The position numbers and the translations under genes were made by a program. From an uncultured Eubacteriales bacterium (GTDB taxonomy: Bacteria > Bacillota > Clostridia > Christensenellales > CAG-917), in assembly GCA_900548005.1 (NCBI GenBank), contig URIZ01000009.1:1-64000 (forward strand): a stretch of DNA of 64,000 nt. The letters run 5' to 3'. Under the pieces are notes generated by a model. That model was not told where the DNA came from, did not search any database, and saw only the letters and a list, made by a program, of their open reading frames with translations. Positions 49,782 through 57,558 of the stretch are shown here, in pieces. The stretch's first letter is position 1. Each line of letters starts with the position of its first letter.

Positions 49782-50432
49782 TCAGTCGTCCTTTCTGTTG
49801 GATTGAATTTGAAGGCTCAAAAGCGCAAGGGACGACGCAAGGTCTTCGTTCTTGAGAGCAACGTTTGAGGGGATGTTGAGATGGACGGACGCAAAATTCC
49901 ATATTGCCTTTATGCCTGCCGCAACCATTCTGTCCGCCACTTCTTGGGCGGCGTATGACGGCACGGTGATGATGCCGATCTGGATGTTGAATCTTGCCAC
50001 GATGCTTTGAAGTTTGCCAACGTCATAGACGGGCTTGCCATTGATTTTTGTGTTGACAAGTCGCTCGTTGTTGTCAAAAGCCGCAACGATGTTCAAGCCG
50101 TAGTTTTCAAAACCGCCGTATCCCAAGAACGCTTTTCCGAGACCACCCACGCCCACGAGAATCGCATCGTGCGTGTTGTTATATCCCAAAAAGCCTTCGA
50201 GATCCGCAATGATTTCCTTTGTGACGTAGCCCATCTTCGGCTTGCCCGCCACGCTTGAAACAAGCGCGATGTCCTTTCTCACCTGCACGGGATTGAGATT
50301 GAGCCCGTTTGCGATTGTGGTGCTTGACACAGTCGCCACGTTGAGTTTGTCGAGTTGATAGAGATATTTCAGATAGGACGGCAAGCGGTTGAGCGTTGCT
50401 TTGGAGATGTCCTTGTTGTCAATCGTCGTCAT
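49782..50432 (-). CDS. rex: Redox-sensing transcriptional repressor Rex
   Basis: A 216-residue repressor that senses the NADH/NAD+ ratio and controls fermentation genes. The N-terminal winged helix (ATLNRLPSYLKYLYQL to LNLNPVQVRKDIALVS) is followed by the Rossmann fold AILVGVGGLGKAFLGYGGFENYGLNIVAAFDNN (about 85-118). The IGIITVPSYAAQEVADRMVAAGIKAIWNFASV part and C-terminal domain-swap helix are standard. CGGAG lies before the ATG at 50432. An ATG 27 codons upstream has no support. The promoter lies just upstream on the minus strand. Confidence 0.96.
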   Translation of the reverse strand: MTTIDNKDISKATLNRLPSYLKYLYQLDKLNVATVSSTTIANGLNLNPVQVRKDIALVSSVAGKPKMGYVTKEIIADLEGFLGYNNTHDAILVGVGGLGKAFLGYGGFENYGLNIVAAFDNNERLVNTKINGKPVYDVGKLQSIVARFNIQIGIITVPSYAAQEVADRMVAAGIKAIWNFASVHLNIPSNVALKNEDLASSLALLSLQIQSNRKDD

Positions 50433-50462
50433 ATACACACTCCGTATTTTTTTATCGTTAAA

Positions 50463-50492
50463 AATATATCCCTTTTCGCAACCGATTGTCAA
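50463..50492 (-). promoter_or_regulatory. Promoter of rex
   Basis: On the minus strand TTGACA (50492-50487), 18 bases and TATATT (50468-50463). A near-perfect inverted repeat CGATAT-ATTTCAA-ATATCG (50501-50519) lies directly upstream of the -35 box and could bind a regulator. Confidence 0.65.
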
Positions 50493-50642
50493 GTTTTTAT
50501 CGATATATTTCAAATATCGTTCGATTTTTACAAATTTTTGTCACATTTTTGTCAATATCGATAAATTTTTGTTTTGCAACCCACCAAAAAAGCGACACCG
50601 CACAGGCATCGCCTTTTCAACCAAACGGATTACACTCCGTTT

Positions 50643-52352
50643 TTATTGTTTGTCGTTTTCATCCGTATCGCTGTTTTCGGCACGTATAGACATATCGTTA
50701 TCTTTGTTGTCGGCGGCTGACGGTGTTGTATTGTCGCTATCGGCGGGTGTATTTTGCGATGTTTCAGCCGTATTGCCGTACACCGTCACGTCTTGATTGC
50801 CCGTATCGCCAAAGAAAGTCAATCCGCTCGAATCGGGCTCTTTTGTGTTGGCGGCGTTTTCTCTCACGTCAAAGTCTGAAAACATATCGGCATATTTGCT
50901 TGTCAAATCGCTTGGGATAGGCTCGTACTGTTGCGTGGGAACGACACTCTTGTCTGTCTTGTCTGTTTTGTGCTTTTTCACCGATTTGACGATCGCGATT
51001 ATGGTGATCGTGATCAAGAACACCACAAGCGGCGCGCCTGCCGTCAATCCGAGCACGATTGCAAAACTATACAAGAAGATTATCACGAAAAATATAAAGC
51101 CGGAGTTTCTCGATTTTTGAGTTGGCTCACTGCAAATCTTGAACGTAAGTTCGCCCTCGGGCAACGTGTCCGAGTGATAGGTGTATCCGCCGTCCGTTTT
51201 GGCAAAGCCCTTCTTTGCGTAGTTGAGCAAATAGCCGTCCGTGTGGATGTTCACCGTCAAATCTTTGAACCCTGCCCACGTGGTTGCGGGAGAGAGATAA
51301 TAGATAAATTCATACACGGCGGGGATATATCTCTCGTTACGAGCGGGAAAAAGCGGCACGGTGACGGAATTGACAATCGTCTGCCCCGGCGCAATGGAGA
51401 GCGTATACTGACACCAACGGAAGAGCGAAAATTCCGGATATCTCGATATGACAAACTCTAACGGGTTGATCACCGCTCTGTCGTGCAGCGAGTTGAACGT
51501 GTTTGCAAGCGCATTGTACCAGTCGATATCGAGAACGTCACTGTCCGCGGGGCGATTGACGTATGCAAGCTCGTCCCCAAACGTCTGCTCTTGTCTTGAC
51601 ACAAGCGAGAGATGTCCGCCCTTTTGTCCGCCGATGACCGTCACGTCGCAAGCGGCGATGTCCAAATCTTCACCGACAACGTAAAACACAAGCTGCGGCT
51701 TGCCTGCCGTGCTCATGACGATTTGTTGTTTGTCGCCTTCTCGTTGGGAGCGGAAATCACACACGACTTTTCTTGCCCAATTTCTGTCATACTCAAACGT
51801 CAAATCAAGCCCCTGAGCCGTGTCGGATACGGAATACGTGTATTTGTACACCTTTTGCGTGGTGGCGAAAAATGAATCTTGCACGAAATCGTCGCTTAAA
51901 GACGGCAAATCCCTTTGGATGTCAAAGCGGTAATGATCGATACGCGTATATCTTGTCCGCCACGCGATTTGCGCGCCGTCAACACTCACAGAGCAATCGT
52001 CTTTGTCGGATTTGTTCTCATCCTTATATCCGTATGGAAACACAACGTCCATATTGATGGTGTTTTCGCTCGGATTGCGAAAAGTATAGGTCGCGCGAAC
52101 GCTTCCAAACTGTTCATACTGACCTTGCGAGTTGCTTTTGCCTTGGTAGTAGATGTAAAAATCGAGATCTTCCTTGTCAACGACAACGGGGCAATTCTCC
52201 ATTGTGACGATCGCGCCCGAAGAATCAATGCCTTCAAAATAGCGTTGCGCAGAGTTTGCGTCGGCAACGCCTGTCGGCACACTCAAAACGGTTGCGATCA
52301 ATGCCGCAACAAATACCAACAAAACCGAAAATGCGCAAGTTTTCTTTTTCAT
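50643..52352 (-). CDS. Large surface/membrane protein of unknown function with acidic tail
   Basis: A 569-residue protein. It has a signal peptide (residues 1-31), a long extracytoplasmic beta-rich region (about 32-410) with repeated VRATYTFRNPSENTINMDVVFP-type strands, then two hydrophobic helices (about 418-465). A charged cytoplasmic part (KSVKKHKTDKTDKS) follows, then an Asp/Asn/Thr-rich tail of about 90 residues. The layout recalls DUF2207-like membrane proteins but I cannot confirm it. The ribosome binding site is a run of nine G residues (52366-52358 on the minus strand) five bases before the ATG, a possible slippage site. It is a single gene. Confidence 0.75.
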   Translation of the reverse strand: MKKKTCAFSVLLVFVAALIATVLSVPTGVADANSAQRYFEGIDSSGAIVTMENCPVVVDKEDLDFYIYYQGKSNSQGQYEQFGSVRATYTFRNPSENTINMDVVFPYGYKDENKSDKDDCSVSVDGAQIAWRTRYTRIDHYRFDIQRDLPSLSDDFVQDSFFATTQKVYKYTYSVSDTAQGLDLTFEYDRNWARKVVCDFRSQREGDKQQIVMSTAGKPQLVFYVVGEDLDIAACDVTVIGGQKGGHLSLVSRQEQTFGDELAYVNRPADSDVLDIDWYNALANTFNSLHDRAVINPLEFVISRYPEFSLFRWCQYTLSIAPGQTIVNSVTVPLFPARNERYIPAVYEFIYYLSPATTWAGFKDLTVNIHTDGYLLNYAKKGFAKTDGGYTYHSDTLPEGELTFKICSEPTQKSRNSGFIFFVIIFLYSFAIVLGLTAGAPLVVFLITITIIAIVKSVKKHKTDKTDKSVVPTQQYEPIPSDLTSKYADMFSDFDVRENAANTKEPDSSGLTFFGDTGNQDVTVYGNTAETSQNTPADSDNTTPSAADNKDNDMSIRAENSDTDENDKQ

Positions 52353-52439
52353 GGAGTCCCCCCCCCTTTAGAACATCGATGCGATAAGTCCGCTTGTTTT
52401 CTCTTATATTGTACCACACCTTGCATTTGGTGGCAACAA

Positions 52440-52928
52440 TCAATTGTTCACCGTCACGTCGGCAAGCGTAAAGCGGATTGCTTTTTCAAGCTCTTTGAGC
52501 GTCGTTTCTATCTGATATCCGATTTTTCCGCCCGAAAAATATATGCGATCGACGTCTTTTGCGCTCTCGTCTATCGTTGTTTTGAAGAATTTTTTCATGC
52601 CCACAGGCGAGCATCCGCCGTGAACGTAGCCGGTGAGTGCAAGCAAATCTTTGGATTTGAGCATCTCAACGCTCTTTTCACCCACGACTTTTGCCGCCTT
52701 TTTCAAATCGAGCTCTGCGGCAACGGGGATGACGAACACATAATGTTCGAGGCTTTTTGCTACCGTCACGAGCGTCTTATACACGTATTTTTCGTCAACG
52801 CCGAGAAGTGCCGCCGCCTCAACGCCGCTCACCGCTTCTTCGACGGGCAAAATATGTTCTTTATACTCCGCTTTTTTTGCATCCAACAAGCGCATAGCGT
52901 TTGTCTTTTCGATTTTTTCCTTTGCCAT
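52440..52928 (-). CDS. ybaK: Cys-tRNA(Pro)/(misacyl-tRNA) deacylase YbaK
   Basis: A 162-residue protein of the YbaK/EbsC family that clears Cys-tRNA(Pro). Motifs are KTNAMRLLDAKKAEYKEH, EKYVYKTLVTVAKSLEHYVFVIPVAAELDLKKAAKVVG (including the conserved KTL and Lys), GYVHGGCSPVGMKK and FSGGKIGYQIETTLKEL. GGAA lies before the ATG at 52928. It is a single gene between the large surface protein and the SCIFF locus. Confidence 0.92.
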   Translation of the reverse strand: MAKEKIEKTNAMRLLDAKKAEYKEHILPVEEAVSGVEAAALLGVDEKYVYKTLVTVAKSLEHYVFVIPVAAELDLKKAAKVVGEKSVEMLKSKDLLALTGYVHGGCSPVGMKKFFKTTIDESAKDVDRIYFSGGKIGYQIETTLKELEKAIRFTLADVTVNN

Positions 52929-52991
52929 AATCAATTCCTTTTCTCGCCGCGATTTTCGGCGCGATTTCTATTTTTTCGGCGGCATTATAGC

Positions 52992-53025
52992 CAAAAAACA
53001 AAAAGCGAACTCGGGGTGAGTTCGC
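52992..53025 (-). terminator. Terminator of the SCIFF locus
   Basis: GCGAACTC pairs with GAGTTCGC. The minus strand continues TTTTTGTTTTTTGG. Confidence 0.85.
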
Positions 53026-53031
53026 CATTGC

Positions 53032-54465
53032 TTAGTTGTTTTCACACTCCGAGCAACTGCCGCAATCGGAGCAATTTTTACCGTCTTGCACGTCGCCGCA
53101 AAGCTGCTCGTCAACTTTGAGCATAATCGCACATTCGATACGTTTTCTGAACAAGTCGCATCCGTACTCGTACACGCCGTTGATGTCGCCGGTTGCGTTG
53201 TACGCGTTTGCCGCGCATCCGCCCGAGCAGTACAATCTTGCCCAGCAGTCTTCACATTCCTTTCTTGAATACGCGTTGCAACGCTTGAATTTGTCACGCA
53301 TAGCGGTGTTCGTAACACCCGTCCAAATGTCGCCCATAAGATAATCCTTGTTGCCGACAAATTGGTGGCAGGGATACAGCTCGCCCGTGGGCGTGACCGC
53401 AAGATACTCCGTGCCGCTGCCGCAACCCGAGATACGCTTGTAGATGCAAGGGCCGCCTTCGAGATCGAGCATATAGTGATAGAAGGTGAACGGCTTGCCT
53501 TGTTTTCTTCTTTTTATCATCATATCGGCAAGTTTTTCATACTCGTTGAAGATGACCTTTTTGTCTTCTTGCGTGAGCGCGTACTTGTCGGTGGGCGGAC
53601 ACACGACAGGCTCCATGCTCAGCTCATCAAAGCCGAGATCGAGCATTGTCTGAATGTCGTTGGTGAAATCGGGATTGCGATGCGTGAAAGTGCCGCGCAT
53701 ATAATAACTCTTGTCGCCGCGAGCCTTCACGAACTTTTGAAATTTGGGCACGATGATGTCATAACTGCCCACGTTGCCGATCGTCTTGCGGAAGTGGTCG
53801 TTGATCTCCTTTCTGCCGTCAAGGCTCAACACAACGTTGTCCATCTCTTTGTTTGCAAACTCGATCACGTCGTCGTCAACGAGCATGCCGTTGGTGGTGA
53901 GCGTAAAGCGGAAATTCTTGCCGTGCTCTTTCTCTATGGAGCGAGCGTATGCCACAAGGTCCTTGACCACTTGCCAGTTCATAAGCGGTTCGCCGCCGAA
54001 AAAGTCCACTTCGAGATTGCGGCGCGTTCCGCTGTTTTCCACAAGGAAATCGAGCGCGCGTTTGCCCACTTCGTAGGACATAAGAGCGCGTTCGCCGTGA
54101 TACTTGCCTTGGGACGCAAAGCAATATTCGCAGTTGAGATTGCAAGTGTGAGCAACGTGCAAACACATGGCTTTGAGCACCGTGTTGCGTTTTGCAAGGT
54201 GTTCTATATCGGGCTTGAACTCGTCTTTTGCAAAGAGTTTGCCTTGTGCGACAAGCTCGTCAACGTCGTCCAAGCACTCTCTTACGTCTTGCTCGCTCAC
54301 GCCGTCTTGCGCGTATTTTGTGGCAACGTCCTTGACGATTTGATCCCTTGACTTACTCTCGTAATCGTTGATCACGTCGTATGCGACTTCGTCCACGCTG
54401 TGCACGCTGCCGCTTGCCACGTCAAGCACGATGTTGTATCCGTTGAGTTTGAAAGAATGAATCAT
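53032..54465 (-). CDS. scfB: SCIFF peptide maturase, SPASM-type radical SAM thioether-forming enzyme
   Basis: A 477-residue iron-sulfur enzyme that cross-links cysteines of the SCIFF precursor to neighbouring residues. An N-terminal peptide-recognition domain (MIHSFKLNGYNIVLDVASGSVHSVDEVAYDVI) is followed by the radical SAM CNLNCEYC motif (near residue 108-115) binding the SAM cluster. Downstream are GGEPLMNW and TTNGMLVDDDV, then a SPASM region with the Cys residues for two auxiliary clusters (YPCHQFVG, CNAYSRKECEDCWARLYCSGGCAANA). It ends in a short CSDCGSCSEC tail. The precursor gene is upstream with a hairpin between them. The final product's role is unknown. Confidence 0.96.
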   Translation of the reverse strand: MIHSFKLNGYNIVLDVASGSVHSVDEVAYDVINDYESKSRDQIVKDVATKYAQDGVSEQDVRECLDDVDELVAQGKLFAKDEFKPDIEHLAKRNTVLKAMCLHVAHTCNLNCEYCFASQGKYHGERALMSYEVGKRALDFLVENSGTRRNLEVDFFGGEPLMNWQVVKDLVAYARSIEKEHGKNFRFTLTTNGMLVDDDVIEFANKEMDNVVLSLDGRKEINDHFRKTIGNVGSYDIIVPKFQKFVKARGDKSYYMRGTFTHRNPDFTNDIQTMLDLGFDELSMEPVVCPPTDKYALTQEDKKVIFNEYEKLADMMIKRRKQGKPFTFYHYMLDLEGGPCIYKRISGCGSGTEYLAVTPTGELYPCHQFVGNKDYLMGDIWTGVTNTAMRDKFKRCNAYSRKECEDCWARLYCSGGCAANAYNATGDINGVYEYGCDLFRKRIECAIMLKVDEQLCGDVQDGKNCSDCGSCSECENN

Positions 54466-54484
54466 TTGTATTTTCCTATCGACA

Positions 54485-54513
54485 CAAAAAACGCCTAGAC
54501 GTATCTAGGCGAC
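54485..54513 (-). terminator. Hairpin terminator between SCIFF precursor and maturase genes
   Basis: On the minus strand GTCGCCTAGA pairs with TCTAGGCG around a TACG loop (54511-54492), followed by six T residues. It lies between the precursor stop and the maturase start and would make the precursor more abundant than the maturase. Confidence 0.88.
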
Positions 54514-54536
54514 TTTTGTGATTTGTGGTTTCAAAG

Positions 54537-54683
54537 TTATTTTGCTGCTTTCTCGCACTTTTGGTTTGCAACGCCGCAAGAAGTTTTGCAAGCGGATTGG
54601 CAAGAAGTTTGGCATTCGCCGCAGCCGCCGTTCTTTTTGCTTTCGTTGAGATCGCGAGTTTTCAAGGTTACAATTCTTTTCAT
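54537..54683 (-). CDS. scfA: SCIFF ribosomal peptide precursor
   Basis: A 48-residue peptide, too short for ordinary calling. Translation gives MKRIVTLKTRDLNESKKNGG, then the Cys-rich core CGECQTSCQSACKTSCGVAN and QKCEKAAK. It contains six cysteines in the last 28 residues and matches the 'six cysteines in forty-five residues' family found in nearly all Clostridia. AAGGAG lies eight bases before the ATG at 54683. It is transcribed from a perfect consensus promoter and followed by a hairpin, then its maturase gene. Confidence 0.97.
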   Translation of the reverse strand: MKRIVTLKTRDLNESKKNGGCGECQTSCQSACKTSCGVANQKCEKAAK

Positions 54684-54713
54684 CGTAATGACTCCTTACT
54701 TTTGATATATATC

Positions 54714-54742
54714 ATTATAGAAACAACAATCGTTTTTGTCAA
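54714..54742 (-). promoter_or_regulatory. Perfect consensus promoter of the SCIFF locus
   Basis: On the minus strand TTGACA (54742-54737), a 17-base spacer and TATAAT (54719-54714). A perfect palindrome TGATATATATCA (54703-54714) overlaps the expected start site and could be an operator. Confidence 0.9.
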
Positions 54743-54828
54743 CACAAATGCGAATATTGCCCCTATCGTCTTTTTTGTCGCAGGCGAGCATTTTTCACTT
54801 CACGGCAGGGCTTTTGAAAATGTTATTT

Positions 54829-56310
54829 TTATTCTTTTACGACAATGATTCCGTTTGGAAAAGTGCCCATCTCGCTTGTCACGTTCACGCCGTTTTCATA
54901 TTCGAGCGTTGCGTGTTTAACAAACTCGAAGTCTATCCTTTCGCCCTTCACGATGATAGGCGCGCCCGGCGGATACGCCCACACGTTCTCGGCGCATATA
55001 CGCCCAACGCTTTTGTCAAAATCCACCGTTTCGACACTTAAACCCTTGATTTGATAAGGCTCAAGTGCCTTTTGTGCGATTTTGAGCGAATTTTGTCTGA
55101 CAAGACCGTTGCGGTTTGCAAGGCTGTCGTCAAGCGAAAACAGCGCGTCTATGAGCTTTGAAAAAGAGTCTTCTTTGTCGCCGAGCCCCGTCATCGCTAT
55201 GCAATAATTGACGCTTGCCATTTCAAGTTCTATATCATAGGCTTTTCTCAACACGTTTTTCAATTCCACGCCGCTCGTGCTTGCGCCGCTGCACAAAATC
55301 ACAAGTTTCGACTTGTCGTAGGCAAACACTCTGCTGTCCTTTTTCGGCTCGAAAAGACCGAGTTTTCTTAGACGAGAGAGCGATTTTCTTGCAACGTCAA
55401 GCTGATTGGACCACTCGTTCATGGACTTGTTTTTGTCTCCCGCCAAAAATCTCACGCAACCGTCTATGGACGCCATAAGCACGTAGGACGGCGAGCTTGA
55501 CTCGAACATTGCAAGGTTTGCGTCCACCGCCTTTATGTCCACTCTGTCCGTCACAACGTGCAACAGCGCGGTTTGCGTAAGGCTTGGCAAAGTCTTGTGA
55601 AGGCTGTTGACCACGATGTCCGCGCCGAGTTGTCTTGCGCTTTTTTCAAACTTTCTGTCAAGTCCCAAATGCGCGCCGTGCGCTTCGTCAACAAACAAAA
55701 TCGCGCCGTGAGCGTGGCATATATCCGCAATTTTTTGCACGTCGCTTATCACGCCTTCGTAGGTGGGACTTGTGATCACGACAAGGCGAATATCGGGGTT
55801 TTGGTCAAAGGCGGCTTGCACGTTGCCCGGCAACACCGAGCCGTAAAACCCGTATTCTTCAAAAAAGGTCGGGCGCACGTACACGGGCGTGAGCGAGCAA
55901 AGCTCTATCGCATTGAAAACGGACTTGTGACAGTTGCGCGCAACGAGTATTTTGTCGCCCGCATTGGTCACCGCTCTTATGCCCGCAAGGATGCCGCAAG
56001 TGCTGCCGTCAATCAAAAAACGAGAATATTTCACGCCGTACAACGCCGCGGCTCTTTCGCTTGCCGTCTTCAACACGCCGCTTGCGTCGTGAAGGTTGTC
56101 AAAGCCTTCTATCTCGGTTATATCCAACTTTTGTGCGCCGAATAGGAAATCGAAGGGCGCGCGCTTGTGCCCGGGCATGTGAAAAGGCAATATTTTTGCC
56201 TCGTCGTGTTCTTTAAGAAGCGTGGCAAGACTCTTGTCGTCGCTTGGTGGCAACGCGCTGTCTCTTTTCACGCGGTTCGGATGAAAAATTTTGGGATTTC
56301 TTGCTCTCAT
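54829..56310 (-). CDS. Orn/Lys/Arg decarboxylase-family PLP enzyme (YaaO-like)
   Basis: A 493-residue fold-type I PLP enzyme. HMPGHKRAPFDF (about 44-55) and DITEIEGFDNLHDASGVL are conserved N-terminal blocks. DGSTCGILAGIRAV binds the PLP phosphate, FVDEAHGAHLG gives the ring-stacking Asp208 and His211, and VNSLHKTLPSLTQTA has the Schiff-base Lys239. The C-terminal domain includes YPPGAPIIVKGERI. The family includes arginine, lysine and ornithine decarboxylases and inactive relatives. In Bacillota this gene often precedes thymidylate kinase and DNA-replication genes, but that context is absent here. The substrate is therefore unassigned. Confidence 0.88.
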   Translation of the reverse strand: MRARNPKIFHPNRVKRDSALPPSDDKSLATLLKEHDEAKILPFHMPGHKRAPFDFLFGAQKLDITEIEGFDNLHDASGVLKTASERAAALYGVKYSRFLIDGSTCGILAGIRAVTNAGDKILVARNCHKSVFNAIELCSLTPVYVRPTFFEEYGFYGSVLPGNVQAAFDQNPDIRLVVITSPTYEGVISDVQKIADICHAHGAILFVDEAHGAHLGLDRKFEKSARQLGADIVVNSLHKTLPSLTQTALLHVVTDRVDIKAVDANLAMFESSSPSYVLMASIDGCVRFLAGDKNKSMNEWSNQLDVARKSLSRLRKLGLFEPKKDSRVFAYDKSKLVILCSGASTSGVELKNVLRKAYDIELEMASVNYCIAMTGLGDKEDSFSKLIDALFSLDDSLANRNGLVRQNSLKIAQKALEPYQIKGLSVETVDFDKSVGRICAENVWAYPPGAPIIVKGERIDFEFVKHATLEYENGVNVTSEMGTFPNGIIVVKE

Positions 56311-56344
56311 ATTTTGATTATATCATAACTTTTGAAAAATGCTA

Positions 56345-56373
56345 TGGAAAATTGTACGCGCGCGTGTTATAAT
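56345..56373 (+). promoter_or_regulatory. Promoter of the lipoprotein hydrolase gene
   Basis: A weak TGGAAA (56345-56350), 17 bases and a perfect TATAAT (56368-56373). The transcript would begin at a hairpin (see next entry). Confidence 0.5.
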
Positions 56374-56376
56374 CAA

Positions 56377-56406
56377 AAAAACGGAATGTTTTACGTTCCG
56401 TTTTGC
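56377..56406 (+). terminator. Hairpin at the 5' end of the hydrolase transcript
   Basis: AAAACGGAAT pairs with ACGTTCCGTTTT. It looks like a terminator but lies between the promoter and the ATG, so it may protect the 5' end or act as an attenuator. Confidence 0.5.
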
Positions 56407-56430
56407 ACAAAAATTATTTCTCGTGGGACA

Positions 56431-57309
56431 ATGAAAAAGAAAAACATCACGGCTGTCGTTGCAATTCTCTTCACAATCGCGCTGTGCGTGACGCTTTTTG
56501 CATGCGACAAAAAAGAACAAAAAATCAACTATGCAATCGACAATTCTTTTGTCGTTCTGACTCGTGAAAATCAAGGCTCGCTCGTGTTCGAGCCCATTGC
56601 CAATGCAAAAACAAGCGCGGACGGCAGCGTTGTCGGCGACAGACTGCAATGCGAATACGGAGTGATTTTCTATGTCGGAGCAGGCGTCGAGCCGACAAAA
56701 TACACCTATCTTGCCACCGCCCTTGCCAAGCAAGGCTACCTTGTAGTGATACCCAAGGCGGAGCACAACATGACTTATGCCGACTACAAAACCGCCGAAA
56801 ATGCGTTTGCAACCTACCCCGACGTGAAATTCTTCATCGCAGGACACTCTCACCAAGGCGGAGCGGCGGCGATACGGCGCGCGGCAGAAAACAAGGACAA
56901 AGTGGCGGGAGTCATCCTTCTTGCGCCCGTTGCCAACAGACACGAGCTTATCGGCGAAGACGGCAATCCCGTCAAGGACGAGAACGGAGTGACAATCTAC
57001 GTTGCGGACAATCTGCTCGATTGCGCCTTGCCGATTCTTCTTGTTGAGAGCGACAACGACAAAGTGCGCACCCAAGAGCAAGCAAACGACGCAAAAGCAC
57101 GGCTCAAAGACGGCTACGTGTCCAAAATCGTGCAAGGCGGCAACCACACCGCTTTTGCCGAGATAGACGTCGAAGACGATTTGCCGATCAAGTTTTTGCC
57201 AACCTACACCGCGGACATAAACGCAACGACAATAGAACAAAAAAACGCCCAACGCACCGAGACTTGCACGGTCGTCCTTGCGTTTCTTCGCTCCGTCGTG
57301 CTCGGATAA
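56431..57309 (+). CDS. Alpha/beta hydrolase lipoprotein
   Basis: A 292-residue protein with a lipoprotein signal (lipobox LFAC, Cys about 25), so it is anchored outside the membrane. The hydrolase core (about 75-290) has the GVIFYVGAGVEPTKYTYLATALAKQGYLVVIP opening, a GHSHQGG nucleophile elbow (Ser in GHSHQGGAA, near residue 153), LLVESDNDKVRTQEQA with a candidate Asp, and GGNHTAF with the catalytic His. This matches the Abhydrolase_5 dienelactone-hydrolase-like group. An ATG 33 codons upstream has no ribosome binding site. Its promoter is divergent from the decarboxylase gene. The substrate is unknown. Confidence 0.85.
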   Translation: MKKKNITAVVAILFTIALCVTLFACDKKEQKINYAIDNSFVVLTRENQGSLVFEPIANAKTSADGSVVGDRLQCEYGVIFYVGAGVEPTKYTYLATALAKQGYLVVIPKAEHNMTYADYKTAENAFATYPDVKFFIAGHSHQGGAAAIRRAAENKDKVAGVILLAPVANRHELIGEDGNPVKDENGVTIYVADNLLDCALPILLVESDNDKVRTQEQANDAKARLKDGYVSKIVQGGNHTAFAEIDVEDDLPIKFLPTYTADINATTIEQKNAQRTETCTVVLAFLRSVVLG

Positions 57310-57331
57310 CAAAAAAAACAAACTTATACAA

Positions 57332-57366
57332 CAAAAAAAGCGCACCGAATTGGTCGCTTTTTTTGT
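57332..57366 (+). terminator. Terminator of the hydrolase gene
   Basis: AAAAAAAGCG pairs with CGCTTTTTTT with a three-base inner ACC/GGT extension. It lies 25 bases past the stop codon. Confidence 0.85.
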
Positions 57367-57394
57367 CAAAAATTGTAAAGTATAAATTGCAAAA

Positions 57395-57419
57395 ACCACG
57401 ATAAATAGATGAAGAACTT
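57395..57419. repeat. Extra left half-arm of a palindromic element
   Basis: CACGATAAATAGATGAAGAAC here repeats GCGATAAATAGATGAAGAAC of the following full element (57440-57459), so it is a truncated second copy of the left arm. Confidence 0.6.
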
Positions 57420-57431
57420 CGTGTATGTTGT

Positions 57432-57558
57432 AAAAAAGCGCGATAAATAGATGAAGAACAAGAAAGAGCCACGCTATCGGCAACCCTAATGTACAAGTAG
57501 TACATGAGTTGACGGGAGCGTGGCTCTGCCGAAGTTATTCGCTATTTAGCGCGCTTTT
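57432..57558. repeat. Nested palindromic element at the MDR dehydrogenase stop codon
   Basis: The outer stem pairs AAAAAAGCGCG-ATAAATAG (57432-57450) with CTATTTAGCGCGCTTTT (57542-57558). The middle stem is the perfect AGAGCCACGCT (57465-57475) with AGCGTGGCTCT (57517-57527). The inner hairpin pairs CAACCCTAATGTAC with GTACATGAGTTG around AAGTA. The stop of the dehydrogenase gene (57557-57559) closes the right arm. The T run on the minus strand after the left arm resembles a terminator end. Confidence 0.85.

Noticed and set aside
53032..54465. Using the SCIFF maturase as the activator of the sulfatase in this window
   Set aside because: It is a SPASM radical SAM enzyme related to sulfatase maturases, but the N-terminal domain and adjacent precursor peptide fix it as the SCIFF enzyme.
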